NCBI RefSeq assembly: GCF_000250675.2
Contig: NC_018681.1
Location: forward strand, 1,054,001-1,118,000
Source of the DNA: Nocardia brasiliensis ATCC 700358
GTDB taxonomy: Bacteria > Actinomycetota > Actinomycetes > Mycobacteriales > Mycobacteriaceae
Length of the DNA stretch: 64,000 bases
Direction: 5' to 3'
The notes under the pieces are model-generated. The model worked only from the letters and a program-made list of their open reading frames with translations, made no database searches and was not told where the DNA came from. Shown here one piece after another: positions 29,301 to 33,609 of the stretch (its first letter is position 1; each line of letters opens with the position of its first letter). The translations under genes and the position numbers were made by a program.

Positions 29301-30832
29301 CCCGGTTGGACAAGGTCGCCGAACTGGAGCGGGCCGCCCGTGACTATCTGGCGGCCGAGCTGGAAGTGGCGCGGATCGAGGAAGACTTGGCGCGCGCCGA
29401 GTCTCGGGCCGCGGCGCTGGCCGCCCCGGAGACGGGTGCGCCGGACCGTTCGCGCTCGGATCCGGAGCACGAAAACCGGCAAGGGGCAGTGGATTACACC
29501 GCTCCGGTACGTCCCGGTTCGGAGGACGGCGTGCTCGACGGCACCGATCGTCCCGAGCAGCAAAGCGATGCGGACTCGGGCCGGGACCGTGACGATGCCG
29601 GCAACAGCACGGATCGGGATCGGGCGACCGACGACGATGACGGCGACGACGGTGATCGGGCGCGCACGACGGAGGACGAGTTGACGCCGCCGGTGTTCCG
29701 TTCCCACATCCCGCATCCGCCGCACGAATTCGAGCTCGAGTTCCCGCCGCACGCGATGGCTCCGCCGCCGCCCAAGGCGCCGATGCCGGAGCTGCCGGAA
29801 CCCGAAAAGCCGCCGGTGCCACCGGTTCCGCCGGTGCCACCGCAGCCGCCGGTTTCGCCGCGGCCGACGAGTCCGGCCAATCGTCCGGTGGGACGGCCGA
29901 CCGGATCGCCGACGCCCACCGTGCCGCGGCCGACTCCGCCGCCGACCACGCCGCCGCCGACCACGCCGCCGCCGACCACGCCGCCGCCGACCACGCCGCC
30001 ACCGACGACCCCACCGACGACACCGCCGACGACTCCACCCACTACGCCGCCGACCACGCCGCCGCCGACGACCCCACCGACGTTGCCGCCGGATCCGACG
30101 CCGTCGCCGGACCCGACGCCGTCGCCGGATCCGACGGGGTCACCGGACCCGACAGGTTCACCTGGCGGGTCGGGATCGCCGCGTCCGCCGCTGACGCCGT
30201 ACCCGAGCGACGTGGCCAAGCCCGGCTACCCGGGGCAGAACGGCAACCAGGGACACAACGGCGTCCCGGGTCAGCACGGGCTCCCGCCGAACCCGCTGCT
30301 GTCCGGTGGACCACAACAGCCGTTGGTGCCGCCGATGATGCCGCCGCCCATGGTGCCGCCGATGGCCGGTGCCGCGGCCGGTGGCGGTGGCGGCGCGGGC
30401 GGGCGTGATGATCGGCGTCGCCGCTGGAACGACGAGAACGGCTCGGGCAGTTCGGAAGTCATCCTGCAGGCGCTCGACGGCGGCCGGCTTGCGACCTTCG
30501 ACCCGGTCACCGGCACGTTGCGCGCCGCGACCATCGCCACCGGACAGGTGGGCGGCGTGCTCGGCTACTTCGGGGAGACCCTCGCCGTGTTCTACCGCAA
30601 GGACGGCAGGCTGACGTTGCGGCTCGGCGCGAACGAGTTCGATCTCGATTCGCCCGCGGTCGGCGTCGGCTGGGAACAGCGGGGTCCGCGACAGGCGCGG
30701 TTCCAGGTGCACGTCGACGGCCATACCGTCACCGATTTCCCGTATCCGCTCACCGGCCTCGGCACCGATCTCGGGCTGCTGGTCCGGGATGTGCTGGCCG
30801 ATCCGCGGCGCTGTGCCACGATCTTCAGCTGA
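11324..30832 (+). CDS. Giant 6502-aa multi-warhead polymorphic toxin with CpnT/WXG-like N terminus
   Basis: One uninterrupted gene. Approximate residues: 1-320 CpnT/WXG-like secretion domain with D-W-P-D-G-S-E and hydrophobic helices (about 125-150, 225-260); 330-895 low-complexity linker; 897-1040 papain-fold toxin 1 (C903, H985, D1000); 1110-1400 PD-(D/E)XK-like nuclease (D1261, E1286, K1288); 1430-1570 second papain-fold toxin (C1440, H1520, D1536); 1640-1740 nucleotidyltransferase-like (G1672, S1673, D1689, D1691); 1800-1940 caspase/CPD-like (H1866, C1907); 2100-2345 zincin (H2237, E2238, H2241, perhaps E2313); 2600-3630 module A; 3673-4025 two 176-aa repeats; 4570-4800 kinase-like (K4624, D4705, N4710, D4723); 4876-5890 module B; coiled coil; SHIPHPP at 6127; proline stalk; C-terminal domain from about 6385. 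The start is ATG 11324, 17 nt after the YbaB-like gene; its RBS is weak. Domain names rest on motifs only; export by the nearby ESX system is inferred. Confidence 0.85.
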   Translation: MGDFWSGVVDVLGWVAGSDWPDGSETGMRGLADDWRNAAEGIRGIESDILAAKSAALAAYPHGAARDEIGGVFQKLLDGTGATKEQENQNLKKMAEFFDGIATSCDKVGDEIEYAKWMMASSLGLLALEIAAAWLFPPTAPAVEAGAIIATRFAIRMIAQRVMAAITRALAKMVSSAFAKWLMKHVAIDLALGTMQDLGIQQMQVWQGNRKEGVDWGQVGMTALSSGLGAAAAGPVGDKLGNMLSGKMKPFLAGAITGMAAGTVGAVAGALPQFALDVYKNGWGAAFSNLDPRMFTAGVSNGAMSGGNKALANGYFSSSPKWGGGVRVDPVGVPRVGSLGTLTPTGVGAGANSPAVHPSGANGLGNNGSGANTGTTGGGTGAGRTGDGTGAGGNNNSGRAGDGSRNTNSGTGDGSSSRTSTGDGSSSRTSTGDGASQTSGDGSNRTNPSSAETGAQQHDRGGSESRASDGGRHEGGSENRASDGGRHEGGSESRASDGGRHEGGSENRAGAAPEQAGSGDQSRSGATDQGGSGQDRGTAGETGNAGAGADRNAGSQHTGVDSGAPMQSGQAAPQHNPVTTADPARTGGDGSQPRAGVPGEARPHTGAEPVRGSSEPVRGGEQARTQSGGETRATDPRAGSPEARPGAERPRVDSRASVADPNARAGTRDSTPGIRAESSGEEAPRAKQRVTSEAGDNVQVRSEAGDSTVRPQTDAPRSGEATPRTGEATPRTGEAAPRSGEAPRSVDTSARPETGAPRSDDPATRPETDAPRSDDTATRPETDAPRSDDPAAQPNRPRVGEEPRAGREPGESGARPRDEAPAARDDVDSTQHPDRVDGPDDRQRSADDLLLVPPLVGPDGANTPHGRHPSADAPNDGSPRPDGDTEPGDAPRPRGDDDLRGKCGLLSVVELIRRFGAENFRLPNRTIGPDGMTAGELVASAGGALREFPGADAIANRLMSLGEGATALVVDVYSGPSDRHGVGAHAYLMVHENGKITIRDATLTGEEGGAPVRDVDRSLAILFKGDGTPVDPVPAHIRDELMSHGADEADPVRIGARPDANQFYRGADGKWHHPEDADNTWRDEGTFRLRDNTGWIDDHLSKRGFAFLADEGPAKPYDVTDPDLQKQLDDASTERKNLQTQRDTVADDLVKNLIPEFSQYGIKEIPQLKASELDTVINRLTDKIMADPGLTDDAKLAKLEKLNDLQSQAEKYNELGPKMVNASKLLGELGAKAFGLDPVLHPDAVIISPFKGARDGADMVDYAILVPGNDGSDGNPPRPPKLVVIEAKGVGSGLGGANTVDGRAQQGSPEYLRRTLAIDHNLKTILSETPEQLRARGIDVDSPEGQALLSARDELLKAHRDGTLDIEYHKAHVNIHGKVKISEFGLDRNGVPVRMDNIGEVQSDHTPPQQSSPDGTPPAGPHPRGDNDPANQLDDRRGRCGEDSLVDLRNRHGDHIWLPERTIGPDGMTARELEALAGGELRPVDTHEQIRQQLIALGEGSSALVVDTYAGRDEHGVGAHAYELINVGGDNIIVRDIGAGLDNHSFPPRTPGEVRNIRAILLAGHEGRPEHPISDADRRRILDQEAGAHDPARVGQPFDGRQHTGTGSPLHELSDTSPPADLDGPDTDAPRRDTDLPEVEMIGEPGPGVTPEMLDAARRSVAETGEPLVLFGSRQTGISEKTGEPFRADSDLDLAATTAEGLMRLADLHEGESPIPGVKDVAGIFSEEVAREKGYLVIKPVAADAPETRTTPTQEGAPPTNRAPADTTDTRPRPAEETPEPATPVRDENSYPGASPRPADEMGRNDDGTQRDSDSATDGRVYDDHLANGEGVVHRPESTSIGDDTKTHNVRDNVLHEDGVHDVVVHGSEDGAPIPGNNLKTHPEQIVQAILNNPHYVPGTPVRLLACHSGNEHGWAQYVANRLGVDVHAPTDAVGVDRARGPGQLPVIRNGGEWRTFHPDAAVEPHPWVREGGHEPNYRPAPESARRDGTDAEPRHPDAARLDWMNNEGNPVRPADSSRPEQDSSPTVKPADSVTEGRPKPADSARPEGDSSTQPRPRPGGADDPGKMASALSHEREVGSRLMPPRPDAAVDGAARPGDDLPQPHITDEWTPLSAAEVGAKLAEDTGLVVYGFDRPGVDAEVAREIARGIVDLRGKYPNMDLRTIGIGDFRGRCLAMVLPGINPETGLRRADSIKFSSDFVGSMNDFRQEVQRGLSNGRFGPNMMGDGRAVLGILTHEFGHVVDMQGQRASLRPMNPDDPHSLTYADHVLQEYYKQKAATDPAFPATPQGYDRWLRQLSPYSFDQNGVFHPGEAVADAFLDVELNGSRASEPAQVLHRMLTDLAALGADALPPRLPRPDAGGAQRADVPADPSAPQRVPAAEAPQRPANEPPMRAGDDSEAAPARDEGRHESLADWSARMRAEQAEWTARMAAEHAAAMRRIADTGPVDWASQMRADHAEWQARMAALRAEFSRDIADGVLPRVAAEAPSEPTGRHRAENPENRSRTGESEGEPPHPGDKKVWPLGESAAEPAAAGAGGGKKPPETPPRVGDPGDEDANNGDRQNPEEPAAREPEQTQTPEEPAPTPERPAPTPEQPTPTPEEVFAQRQQDLEAARDRALAERADALRQRTELAMRLRVDSDVDAPGLRPENLSDTIDEILGRTTELREQAVVAERVRDLEHQVGRIADADAEIARIDRDLALLAAEREAAARNETPEGEYDRLLEQRRQLFQDREAARTIRDELAVRHGISDLDGDAFERRVLDLYDESQGRKVHVRGGLDSMERIVREPLSGPEAVARQREIRALAEALAEFNRLDQAIEQIDARMAQLREDGVGLDRPPTEDLAPELDRLAGERTELLRDTRVQRMMVTDLARALRIDESSLLESPQRLAEELEHQRSRTMRVDEMADRHAMLDLLESAAADVLAADNAIGRLEDEMARVTGLWRDLITAQGGHMVTDRVGVIYGERPRIIVFGPRAEFEHPHRAFDDALRDALNRSPAAAQAMLRHPRVEYHQIVTDRSGGWRDVGMTGPRIERTETGWINGDPGMLVVRWQDGDGEWHPVNPARPEWRTNREDGTPDHWEAPDPDWWAGLADFINDLATPFADIPPGHIAKNMLPMNPMSAPVLYDGLGVDPDSIETIHLGGDIYAIQRNLRTLFAAIDHPMVRDWIHRHPEIGDWVKARPWLQKMPIFGTVWSSFDWYKPPESNIQPMYRRWEPSEHAPLGHRVEIPEWLQRSIDADVARWREVQQWADGEYERFRADDQLADRMAGPLADYRQQQRVAGAEDVLKHIREELVDPHRGVDLSRPDVDKQLQLINEQIDRLANKFANHFDTDNRVEVRDQIADIRQQLLDIRNERPITDADIARLVTELTPAMRPLTPEIERQNPALKAPDLDFDHVTPRLDFPEFTTAQLRQILDHLLFDEHLASDHADPSGRPVLRRMDQLADVAEAINRIVEGEPLPADIVLLLDALAESNYLRDPANAGKTWHHANAHAVAEGFHWDANRPPLTEDRAGIPYAPEPLNPPEPFLPRDRYELQLAKARVAWEARTDALLEAARAAGVDADVVFAEDPAPRLAELRAEQPDEAGRQRIDDLSRALHEFDAAAAEVTRLEDRLAQHDADRALPRAQRMELLAGEPDSPARPEPVASPEAVAERQRAAETEAQRRRAEIDRLEQAKADALRARDEAEEQLRQARDQAEAEAAFERQRFAERDAAELDRQLTQQLRDNALADVEARPLPGLPQVGVTDGDPRRVVVVVRGESDPATLLDRAVAAHPDLGDLVGPNRDNATVFRLTPGEDGRMQVHREDPPDAPPLHAVRPEPDAPSDGGAAKRLPVAETPQQHPEIDRLEQAKAEALRARDDAEQQLQQARDQAEAEGAFERKGDAERAAAGLDQQLTQQLRDNVLTQVGARPLTGLPQVGVIDGDPRRVVVVLRGESAQPTTVLDRAVAQHPDLAEVVGPNRDNVVLFRLVVGEDGRTQVHRVDPPDASALPRSRPEPHSPSDGGGAKQPPITETPQSGGTPQQGENTPGAASQSRQSPPTGEMPQQGAVPPVRETPVVGEAPQSHETPPGDDEPQSRQAPPPGAAAPGEVARPGRSQTSPTGAAPRSSEAPTARQAPQTGEGAASEAPQSRKAQQPGEQSRPQAGPVSPVREAPSVPEPAQSGRGEQVRQAPAGTVPRSSAEPQARPVPENQTGPQAGPVADTGVPQHAPGESVGQGETGPPTGGPGVPTGSNRPRTGAPAGQWSTVGEPRAYEPTTRTPEFESLVTRIADEAARGAQLLDGARSALRGLGIDPDGLNPRQMEERAREVADAADARITELNNRTGIRPDEMVQYFDDRNAAQQRYAEVTRLMGTLTQSLGQYHESMRTKSDLCAEAGAVIARDVLATEGQPLRNADGVAVLPGDPRRILVVSPFRAPEHILGDQLRDSLAQQHIDVVYRQVQVDDTGRVTIVDLLPPSGATPVGEPVTPGPRPTPGEGGAPVRPGQSNETPGSRKPPEPGEGSRPGEPKSEVPQEPPAPPQAEGAGGGKKPPQPPATPPVGDPGDGSERRSNRRGDAPRDPNESDTGAADLARAVARVEDAPTSGEEIRVEILSEGALQMAERVELITLADGTQLIRKTLSNPIHADAEVLAALVGRAVGATVPHIIRVSDNMIFMQFMPGDWPSSLHPGAWSPQQTGLTDTPAGVRMGLLDVLIRMPDRGMTNWLATRDGQISGIDHSLAFVGGRRGDAETTSGFAYHFFDRGADGTIHWRRHEVSAAELAEIRRRIEAMEPEFAAHPEWFQSVLDRLTILEQNARPDDGPIPPEDPSSGPGEPGGAGPRQPGGPQRPGAPEQPIAPENESGTPKPKGTAEPEGGTPPPDPDPAPTPEVDPAERRAELVESRDQVIADRDSAVRRRDELATLLGVDPSDDWAALRPGDALADTLRELNHHRIEGQERLPHDVLRVKELERLCNRIATDEETLARLTTELARLDAEYAPLETREAEYDRLLEERADRARERETARAARDDLARRLDVPELSGDAFDRRVLDLYQEARTRTVRVPGNLDSPGRVVHEPVAGPERELREQAIRSLQQSVREFNRLDQLVTGIDARLNELQRQGVDRDRPLSDDVVAELDELAGRQAAIFQESRRPRAVLEDLAERLSIPLTDLGPEPQRLADTIDHHLRTDDGTDPNRPAMLDVLATAAADVIRADNAMTRLQDQMTALTERWHEVAGWRDALTAEGGRMVTDRVGYFGGERPRIVVFGPVSASDQPRAGHDAALEHAIRTNSDVAQGMMRSPQIEYRHTAPGRETVVSRGPEVERLETGWTNGDPGLLMVRWRDSDDVWHPVNPSRPDWKTNRDAETPDAYDPGDPDWWAGLADYINDLATPFADIPPGHIAKNMLPMNPMNVPVKYFQDGVPDDALVNVHIGSDFYAIQRDIRTLLAAIDHPKVKAWIQRHPEIGDWVKARPWLQKLPPFGTVWSGFDWHTPPETNIQPMYRSWEASEHTSYDHVEIPEWLQRQFDHEVAQWQKVQDWADREYEKFRADDQLADKIVDQLAQYGKDQQEAAARALIDLVRKQLVDGHRGIDPTRSDVAEQLARIDKQIDELAARTDTMFDGNDRDLVRDTIADIRNALLDERSNNGRISDERINEIVAELVPNMWHDATAEGALPPPRFTKEQIQQVLNHLLTDEHLVTDYTDPNGRAVPKRMDQLADVAEAINRLVAGKAMKQDIVLLYDALAESEFLRDPENHDKTWHDANTHAVGLGFHWDADRPPLTGDRAGVPYAVGPLPEPPPFLPRDRYQLELDRARAALDTRIDALLELEQSLGLDPEWMFGSDRTVDALLADLRAAQTDAEGERRVDDLAQACRDFDAATEVVRVLEENIARHDSELAKARELVRTGRPELPETEADSAENQPDGERTPGSAAQRETERLLAEDRRESLEQELTRAQEALDRAEAARAEAAEALRVSIEPNQLGSESEIVARGDELRARTLDVTEQQARLDKVAELERAARDYLAAELEVARIEEDLARAESRAAALAAPETGAPDRSRSDPEHENRQGAVDYTAPVRPGSEDGVLDGTDRPEQQSDADSGRDRDDAGNSTDRDRATDDDDGDDGDRARTTEDELTPPVFRSHIPHPPHEFELEFPPHAMAPPPPKAPMPELPEPEKPPVPPVPPVPPQPPVSPRPTSPANRPVGRPTGSPTPTVPRPTPPPTTPPPTTPPPTTPPPTTPPPTTPPTTPPTTPPTTPPTTPPPTTPPTLPPDPTPSPDPTPSPDPTGSPDPTGSPGGSGSPRPPLTPYPSDVAKPGYPGQNGNQGHNGVPGQHGLPPNPLLSGGPQQPLVPPMMPPPMVPPMAGAAAGGGGGAGGRDDRRRRWNDENGSGSSEVILQALDGGRLATFDPVTGTLRAATIATGQVGGVLGYFGETLAVFYRKDGRLTLRLGANEFDLDSPAVGVGWEQRGPRQARFQVHVDGHTVTDFPYPLTGLGTDLGLLVRDVLADPRRCATIFS
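12713..12838 (+). repeat. Three tandem 42-nt repeats in the giant gene
   Basis: Three nearly identical 42-nt units encode the 14-residue motif E-[SN]-R-A-S-D-G-G-R-H-E-G-G-S within the disordered linker after the secretion domain. Confidence 0.9.
13475..13695 (+). repeat. Tandem 21-nt and 42-nt linker repeats
   Basis: Units of 21 nt encoding G-E-A-T-P-R-T/S are followed by three units of about 42 nt encoding R-P-E-T-D-A-P-R-S-D-D-.-A-T. This is disordered linker just before the first papain-fold domain. Confidence 0.85.
19135..22215 (+). repeat. ~1000-aa module, copy A, of the giant protein
   Basis: This stretch and 25951-28985 encode collinear homologous modules: coiled coil, a short alpha/beta module with P-R-I-I-V-F-G-P, the block W-W-A-G-L-A-D-.-I-N-D-L-A-T-P-F-A, an R-P-W-L-Q-K block, then helices ending with F-L-P-R-D-R-Y. 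A 72-bp segment (20617-20688) is identical to 27433-27504. Confidence 0.9.
22340..23395 (+). repeat. Tandem 528-bp repeat in the giant gene
   Basis: Two direct copies start at 22340 and 22868, exactly 176 codons apart. Each begins E-I-D-R-L-E-Q-A-K-A and contains coiled coil, then Q-L-T-Q-Q-L-R-D-N, then G-L-P-Q-V-G-V-.-D-G-D-P-R-R-V-V-V-V. The copies are very similar at base level. Confidence 0.9.
25951..28985 (+). repeat. ~1000-aa module, copy B, of the giant protein
   Basis: Second copy of the module at 19135-22215, separated from it by the tandem 176-aa repeats, a low-complexity linker and the kinase-like domain. The block at 27433-27504 is identical to copy A over 72 bases while the flanks differ. 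Confidence 0.9.
29935..30150 (+). repeat. PPPTT proline-rich coding repeat
   Basis: Repeats of 12-15 nt encode T-T-P-P-P and T-T-P-P units followed by P-D-P-T-P-S units. This is the stalk before the C-terminal domain, analogous to the VPPGIP stalk of the paralogue but with a different unit. Confidence 0.9.
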
Positions 30833-30841
30833 GGAGGAATC

Positions 30842-31099
30842 ATGCTCTCGGACCACCCGAGCGAGGACGAACTGCGGCTGTTCTTCGACGAGGCGCTGAC
30901 CGCGGTCCGCGGCGGTGCCGGTGTGCCCACCGACAACGGACTGGACCTGCGCACCGCGAACGCCCTGTGGGAGATCGCCGAGGCCTACCCGGACATCCCC
31001 GACCACCTGATCGCCGCCGCCCACGCCGCCTTCGCCGGCCAGCTGGACGGCGCCAACGCCGCCGCCCGCCAAGCCGCCATCAACCGCGCCTTCGAGTAG
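30842..31099 (+). CDS. Small unknown protein coupled to the giant toxin gene
   Basis: 85 aa, acidic, no membrane segment. GAGGAGG lies at 30831-30837, overlapping the stop of the giant gene, so the two are certainly one transcript and probably coupled. Features: an N-terminal E-D-E-L-R-L-F-F-D-E-A-L and a central helical stretch A-L-W-E-I-A-E-A-Y-P-D-I-P. Family not recognised. Its place immediately after a toxin gene is where an immunity protein usually lies, but no immunity motif is visible. Confidence 0.75.
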   Translation: MLSDHPSEDELRLFFDEALTAVRGGAGVPTDNGLDLRTANALWEIAEAYPDIPDHLIAAAHAAFAGQLDGANAAARQAAINRAFE

Positions 31100-31175
31100 T
31101 GCGCGAGCACAGCACCAGCAACGGTAGGGTGACCAGCGAGTTACCGCACACCGAGCGCGACCGGGAGGGGTTGAG

Positions 31176-31562
31176 ATGACGGACCTGAAACCCGTTGGCA
31201 TCTATCGGGAGATGTACAAGCGTGGGCACGACGATCTCCCGTCGATCCACGAATCCCGCACCGACGACCAGCCCGCCGACCGCGACCGCATCCTCGATTA
31301 CCTGCGCAAGGCGCCGGAGGTCTTCGACGTCATGGAAGCCGTCCCGAACCTGATCACCGGCGAGGGGTGGATCCAGGGTGGATCGTCCCTGCACTCCGAC
31401 GGCGCCTGGATCTGGCGCACCGATTCGATCGAATACCTCACAGCTCGGCCGCTCGCCCTGCCCGACGAATTCGTCCAGCGCGTGCGTGCCAACGACTACG
31501 TGCCCCCGCAATACGACCTGCTAGACGACGCTTTTCGGGAGGCGTACCTGCGTTATTTCTGA
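31176..31562 (+). CDS. Unknown protein downstream of the giant toxin
   Basis: 128 aa, ATG 31176 behind GGGAGGGG. It contains V-M-E-A-V-P-N-L-I-T-G, then G-G-S-S-L-H-S-D-G-A-W-I-W-R-T-D-S-I-E-Y, then L-P-D-E-F-V. I recall similar proteins in other actinobacteria near toxin loci, without an assigned function. Candidate immunity protein by position only. It is 76 bp from the 85-aa gene on the same strand. Confidence 0.75.
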   Translation: MTDLKPVGIYREMYKRGHDDLPSIHESRTDDQPADRDRILDYLRKAPEVFDVMEAVPNLITGEGWIQGGSSLHSDGAWIWRTDSIEYLTARPLALPDEFVQRVRANDYVPPQYDLLDDAFREAYLRYF

Positions 31563-31848
31563 TGGTGGGCCAGATGCCTCGGACACGATGTATATGTGCC
31601 ACCAAGATTCGGGTCTGTACGTGCGAGTCGGGCACTAGTACCCATAGGATTGGGACGCTGTAGTAACTGGCTGCGAAGCCGACGTGCGCACACAGCGTCA
31701 GCATCGCAGCTGCGAGGAGGGCCAGTAGCGGATGAGGGATCCAGCGCATGCGCGTCGTTCGATGCCGAGGACAGGTAGGGAGCTTGCTGCTGCCGGGCAG
31801 TGCTGCTGTACCCGTACTCGGAACTTCGAGCTGCTAGGAGCATGATCG

Positions 31849-33609
31849 ATGGGTGAGCCGAAGGACGACTGGAAGGGCTTCAAGAGGCCCGGTGCGCTCA
31901 AACTGAATCACGACGTCGCGACGAAGGCGGCGACCTATTGCGCCGACATGCTCGACATCATCGACCTGGTGGTCGGTCGAGCAGACGAACTTTCGGATCA
32001 GAAACTGCCGACGTCTTATCAACTCTTCGGTCATCTGGGTTCTGGCCAAGAAATGACCAGGGAAGTCTACAAAATCGGCACGAAGTTTCGTGAAGAAGTT
32101 ATAGACGCACATAAGAAGATTCTGACCGATATGGCTCAGTCATTTCTTATCGCGGGTAACAAGTACAAGAACGCGGACGGGGATTCCAAGGCCGAGCTCA
32201 CCACGTTGCAGAACAGCCGGCACCCCGACGCGGGCATCGAGCACGCCGAGCAACACTACAACGGGGAAGTCGCCGATCCCGATCACTGGTACGACAACAA
32301 ACTCCCTGCGGCGAAGGACAAGTACGAGAAGTCCAAGCGGGATGACAAGGGTAACTGGCAGATCGGCAAATACGAAGGCCTACCTTCCGGCCTGAAGGTC
32401 ACGGACAAGGGGGCGGCAATCGACGCCGAACCCGCTTCGACCCTCGGGTTCGAGGACTTGCACAAGCTGCACACGACATTGCGGGGCATCGACTACGTCC
32501 AGGACCTGGCTTCGGACTGGCATCGAATGGCCGTTCAGCTGGATCGAGGTTTCTCCGATTTCAAGAGGAACATCTCGAACCTCGTGGATTCCGAGGAGTG
32601 GACCGGTTACGGCGCCAACAGCGCCAAGAAGGCTGTCGGAATATATACCGGTACCGGCTCGGCTCTGGTTCAAGCCATGTACACCATGAGCAGTAATCTG
32701 ATGGATGCGTACAACTGGGGAAAGACCACTCAGGTGAACATGCCCGAGTCCCCTGCCAATACGCTGTCGAAGGAAAATCAGAATATCGAGCTCGGACTGG
32801 CCCGGGATACCTTCAAAGCCTGGTACGAGCCGGGCATGGAGACGACGTCTACGGCCTTTCCGCCCTTGCCACTTCCTGAAGGTCCCAAGCAGCAGGCCTA
32901 TGATCCGGGGCCGCCCGGCCCTCCCGGACCGCCCGGCCCACCCGGTACCGCTAACCCGGGGCTGAATCAAAAGCAGCAGCAGGACCAGCAGCGGCGCCTT
33001 CAGGAGCAGGCTGAACAGCAGCGCAAGGCGCTGGAAGAGCAGATGGCCCGTGCGCGCGAAGAGCAACAGCAGCGTGCTCGAGAGCAGCAGCGGCAGGAGC
33101 AACAGCGAGCACAGCAGCAGGCAGCCCAGCAAGCCGCGCAGCAGGCATCGCAGATCGCGCAGCAGGTCGCCCAGGCGGGGCAGCAGCTCGGCCAGCAACT
33201 GGCCAGTGCGGCACAGCAGGCCGCGCAGCAGGCGAGCCTGGCGGGGCTGCCCGGACTGCCCAGCCTCAAGGACCTGGAGGAGCAGGCGAAAAAGGCGATG
33301 GGCACCGCGGGGAAGGGCGCTGGGGGCGCTGGTGGTCCCGGTGGCGCGCCGAAGGGGCTCAACATGAATCAGAGCCTGGACAAGGCGTCCAAACTGTTCC
33401 CGCGTGCCGAGGCGACGACCACCGGCACTGCGGCGGCGTCCCGTGCGGGTCTTGCCGCCAGTGGTATGGGCATGGGCCCCGGCCCGGGCCCCGGCGCTGC
33501 CGGCCAGCAGAAGGAGCACAAGCGAGCCGACTACCTCGATTCCACCGAGCACTTGGAAGACGCGATCGGTGACGCGCCCGTGGTGGTCAAACCTGTTGTA
33601 GAGCAATGA
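31849..33609 (+). CDS. Q-rich coiled-coil ESX substrate with collagen-like hinge
   Basis: 586 aa, ATG 31849 with TAGGAG 8 nt upstream. Residues 1-330 are mostly helical; an E-W-T-G-Y-G-A turn near 250 recalls the W-x-G turn of WXG/PPE-type proteins. Residues about 350-365 hold a short G-P-P-G-P-P collagen-like hinge. Residues about 370-460 are an extreme Q/R/A-rich coiled coil. The tail is G/A-rich and ends with K-R-A-D-Y-L-D, a pattern I associate with tails of actinobacterial ESX substrates. It overlaps the following espG by 4 nt, the usual arrangement of a substrate with its chaperone. EspB- or PPE-like role inferred. Confidence 0.7.
   Translation: MGEPKDDWKGFKRPGALKLNHDVATKAATYCADMLDIIDLVVGRADELSDQKLPTSYQLFGHLGSGQEMTREVYKIGTKFREEVIDAHKKILTDMAQSFLIAGNKYKNADGDSKAELTTLQNSRHPDAGIEHAEQHYNGEVADPDHWYDNKLPAAKDKYEKSKRDDKGNWQIGKYEGLPSGLKVTDKGAAIDAEPASTLGFEDLHKLHTTLRGIDYVQDLASDWHRMAVQLDRGFSDFKRNISNLVDSEEWTGYGANSAKKAVGIYTGTGSALVQAMYTMSSNLMDAYNWGKTTQVNMPESPANTLSKENQNIELGLARDTFKAWYEPGMETTSTAFPPLPLPEGPKQQAYDPGPPGPPGPPGPPGTANPGLNQKQQQDQQRRLQEQAEQQRKALEEQMARAREEQQQRAREQQRQEQQRAQQQAAQQAAQQASQIAQQVAQAGQQLGQQLASAAQQAAQQASLAGLPGLPSLKDLEEQAKKAMGTAGKGAGGAGGPGGAPKGLNMNQSLDKASKLFPRAEATTTGTAAASRAGLAASGMGMGPGPGPGAAGQQKEHKRADYLDSTEHLEDAIGDAPVVVKPVVEQ

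Noticed and set aside
24848..29752. 1634-aa minus-strand frame opposite the giant gene
   Set aside because: Same reason: composition reflects the complement of codon-biased DNA, and motifs on the plus strand (kinase-like, module B) are convincing.
31438..31749. Minus-strand frame starting with a hydrophobic, signal-like segment (MRWIPHPLLALLAAAMLTL)
   Set aside because: No RBS upstream, and its 3' part overlaps the end of a better-supported plus-strand gene; the hydrophobic start may be chance in GC-rich DNA.
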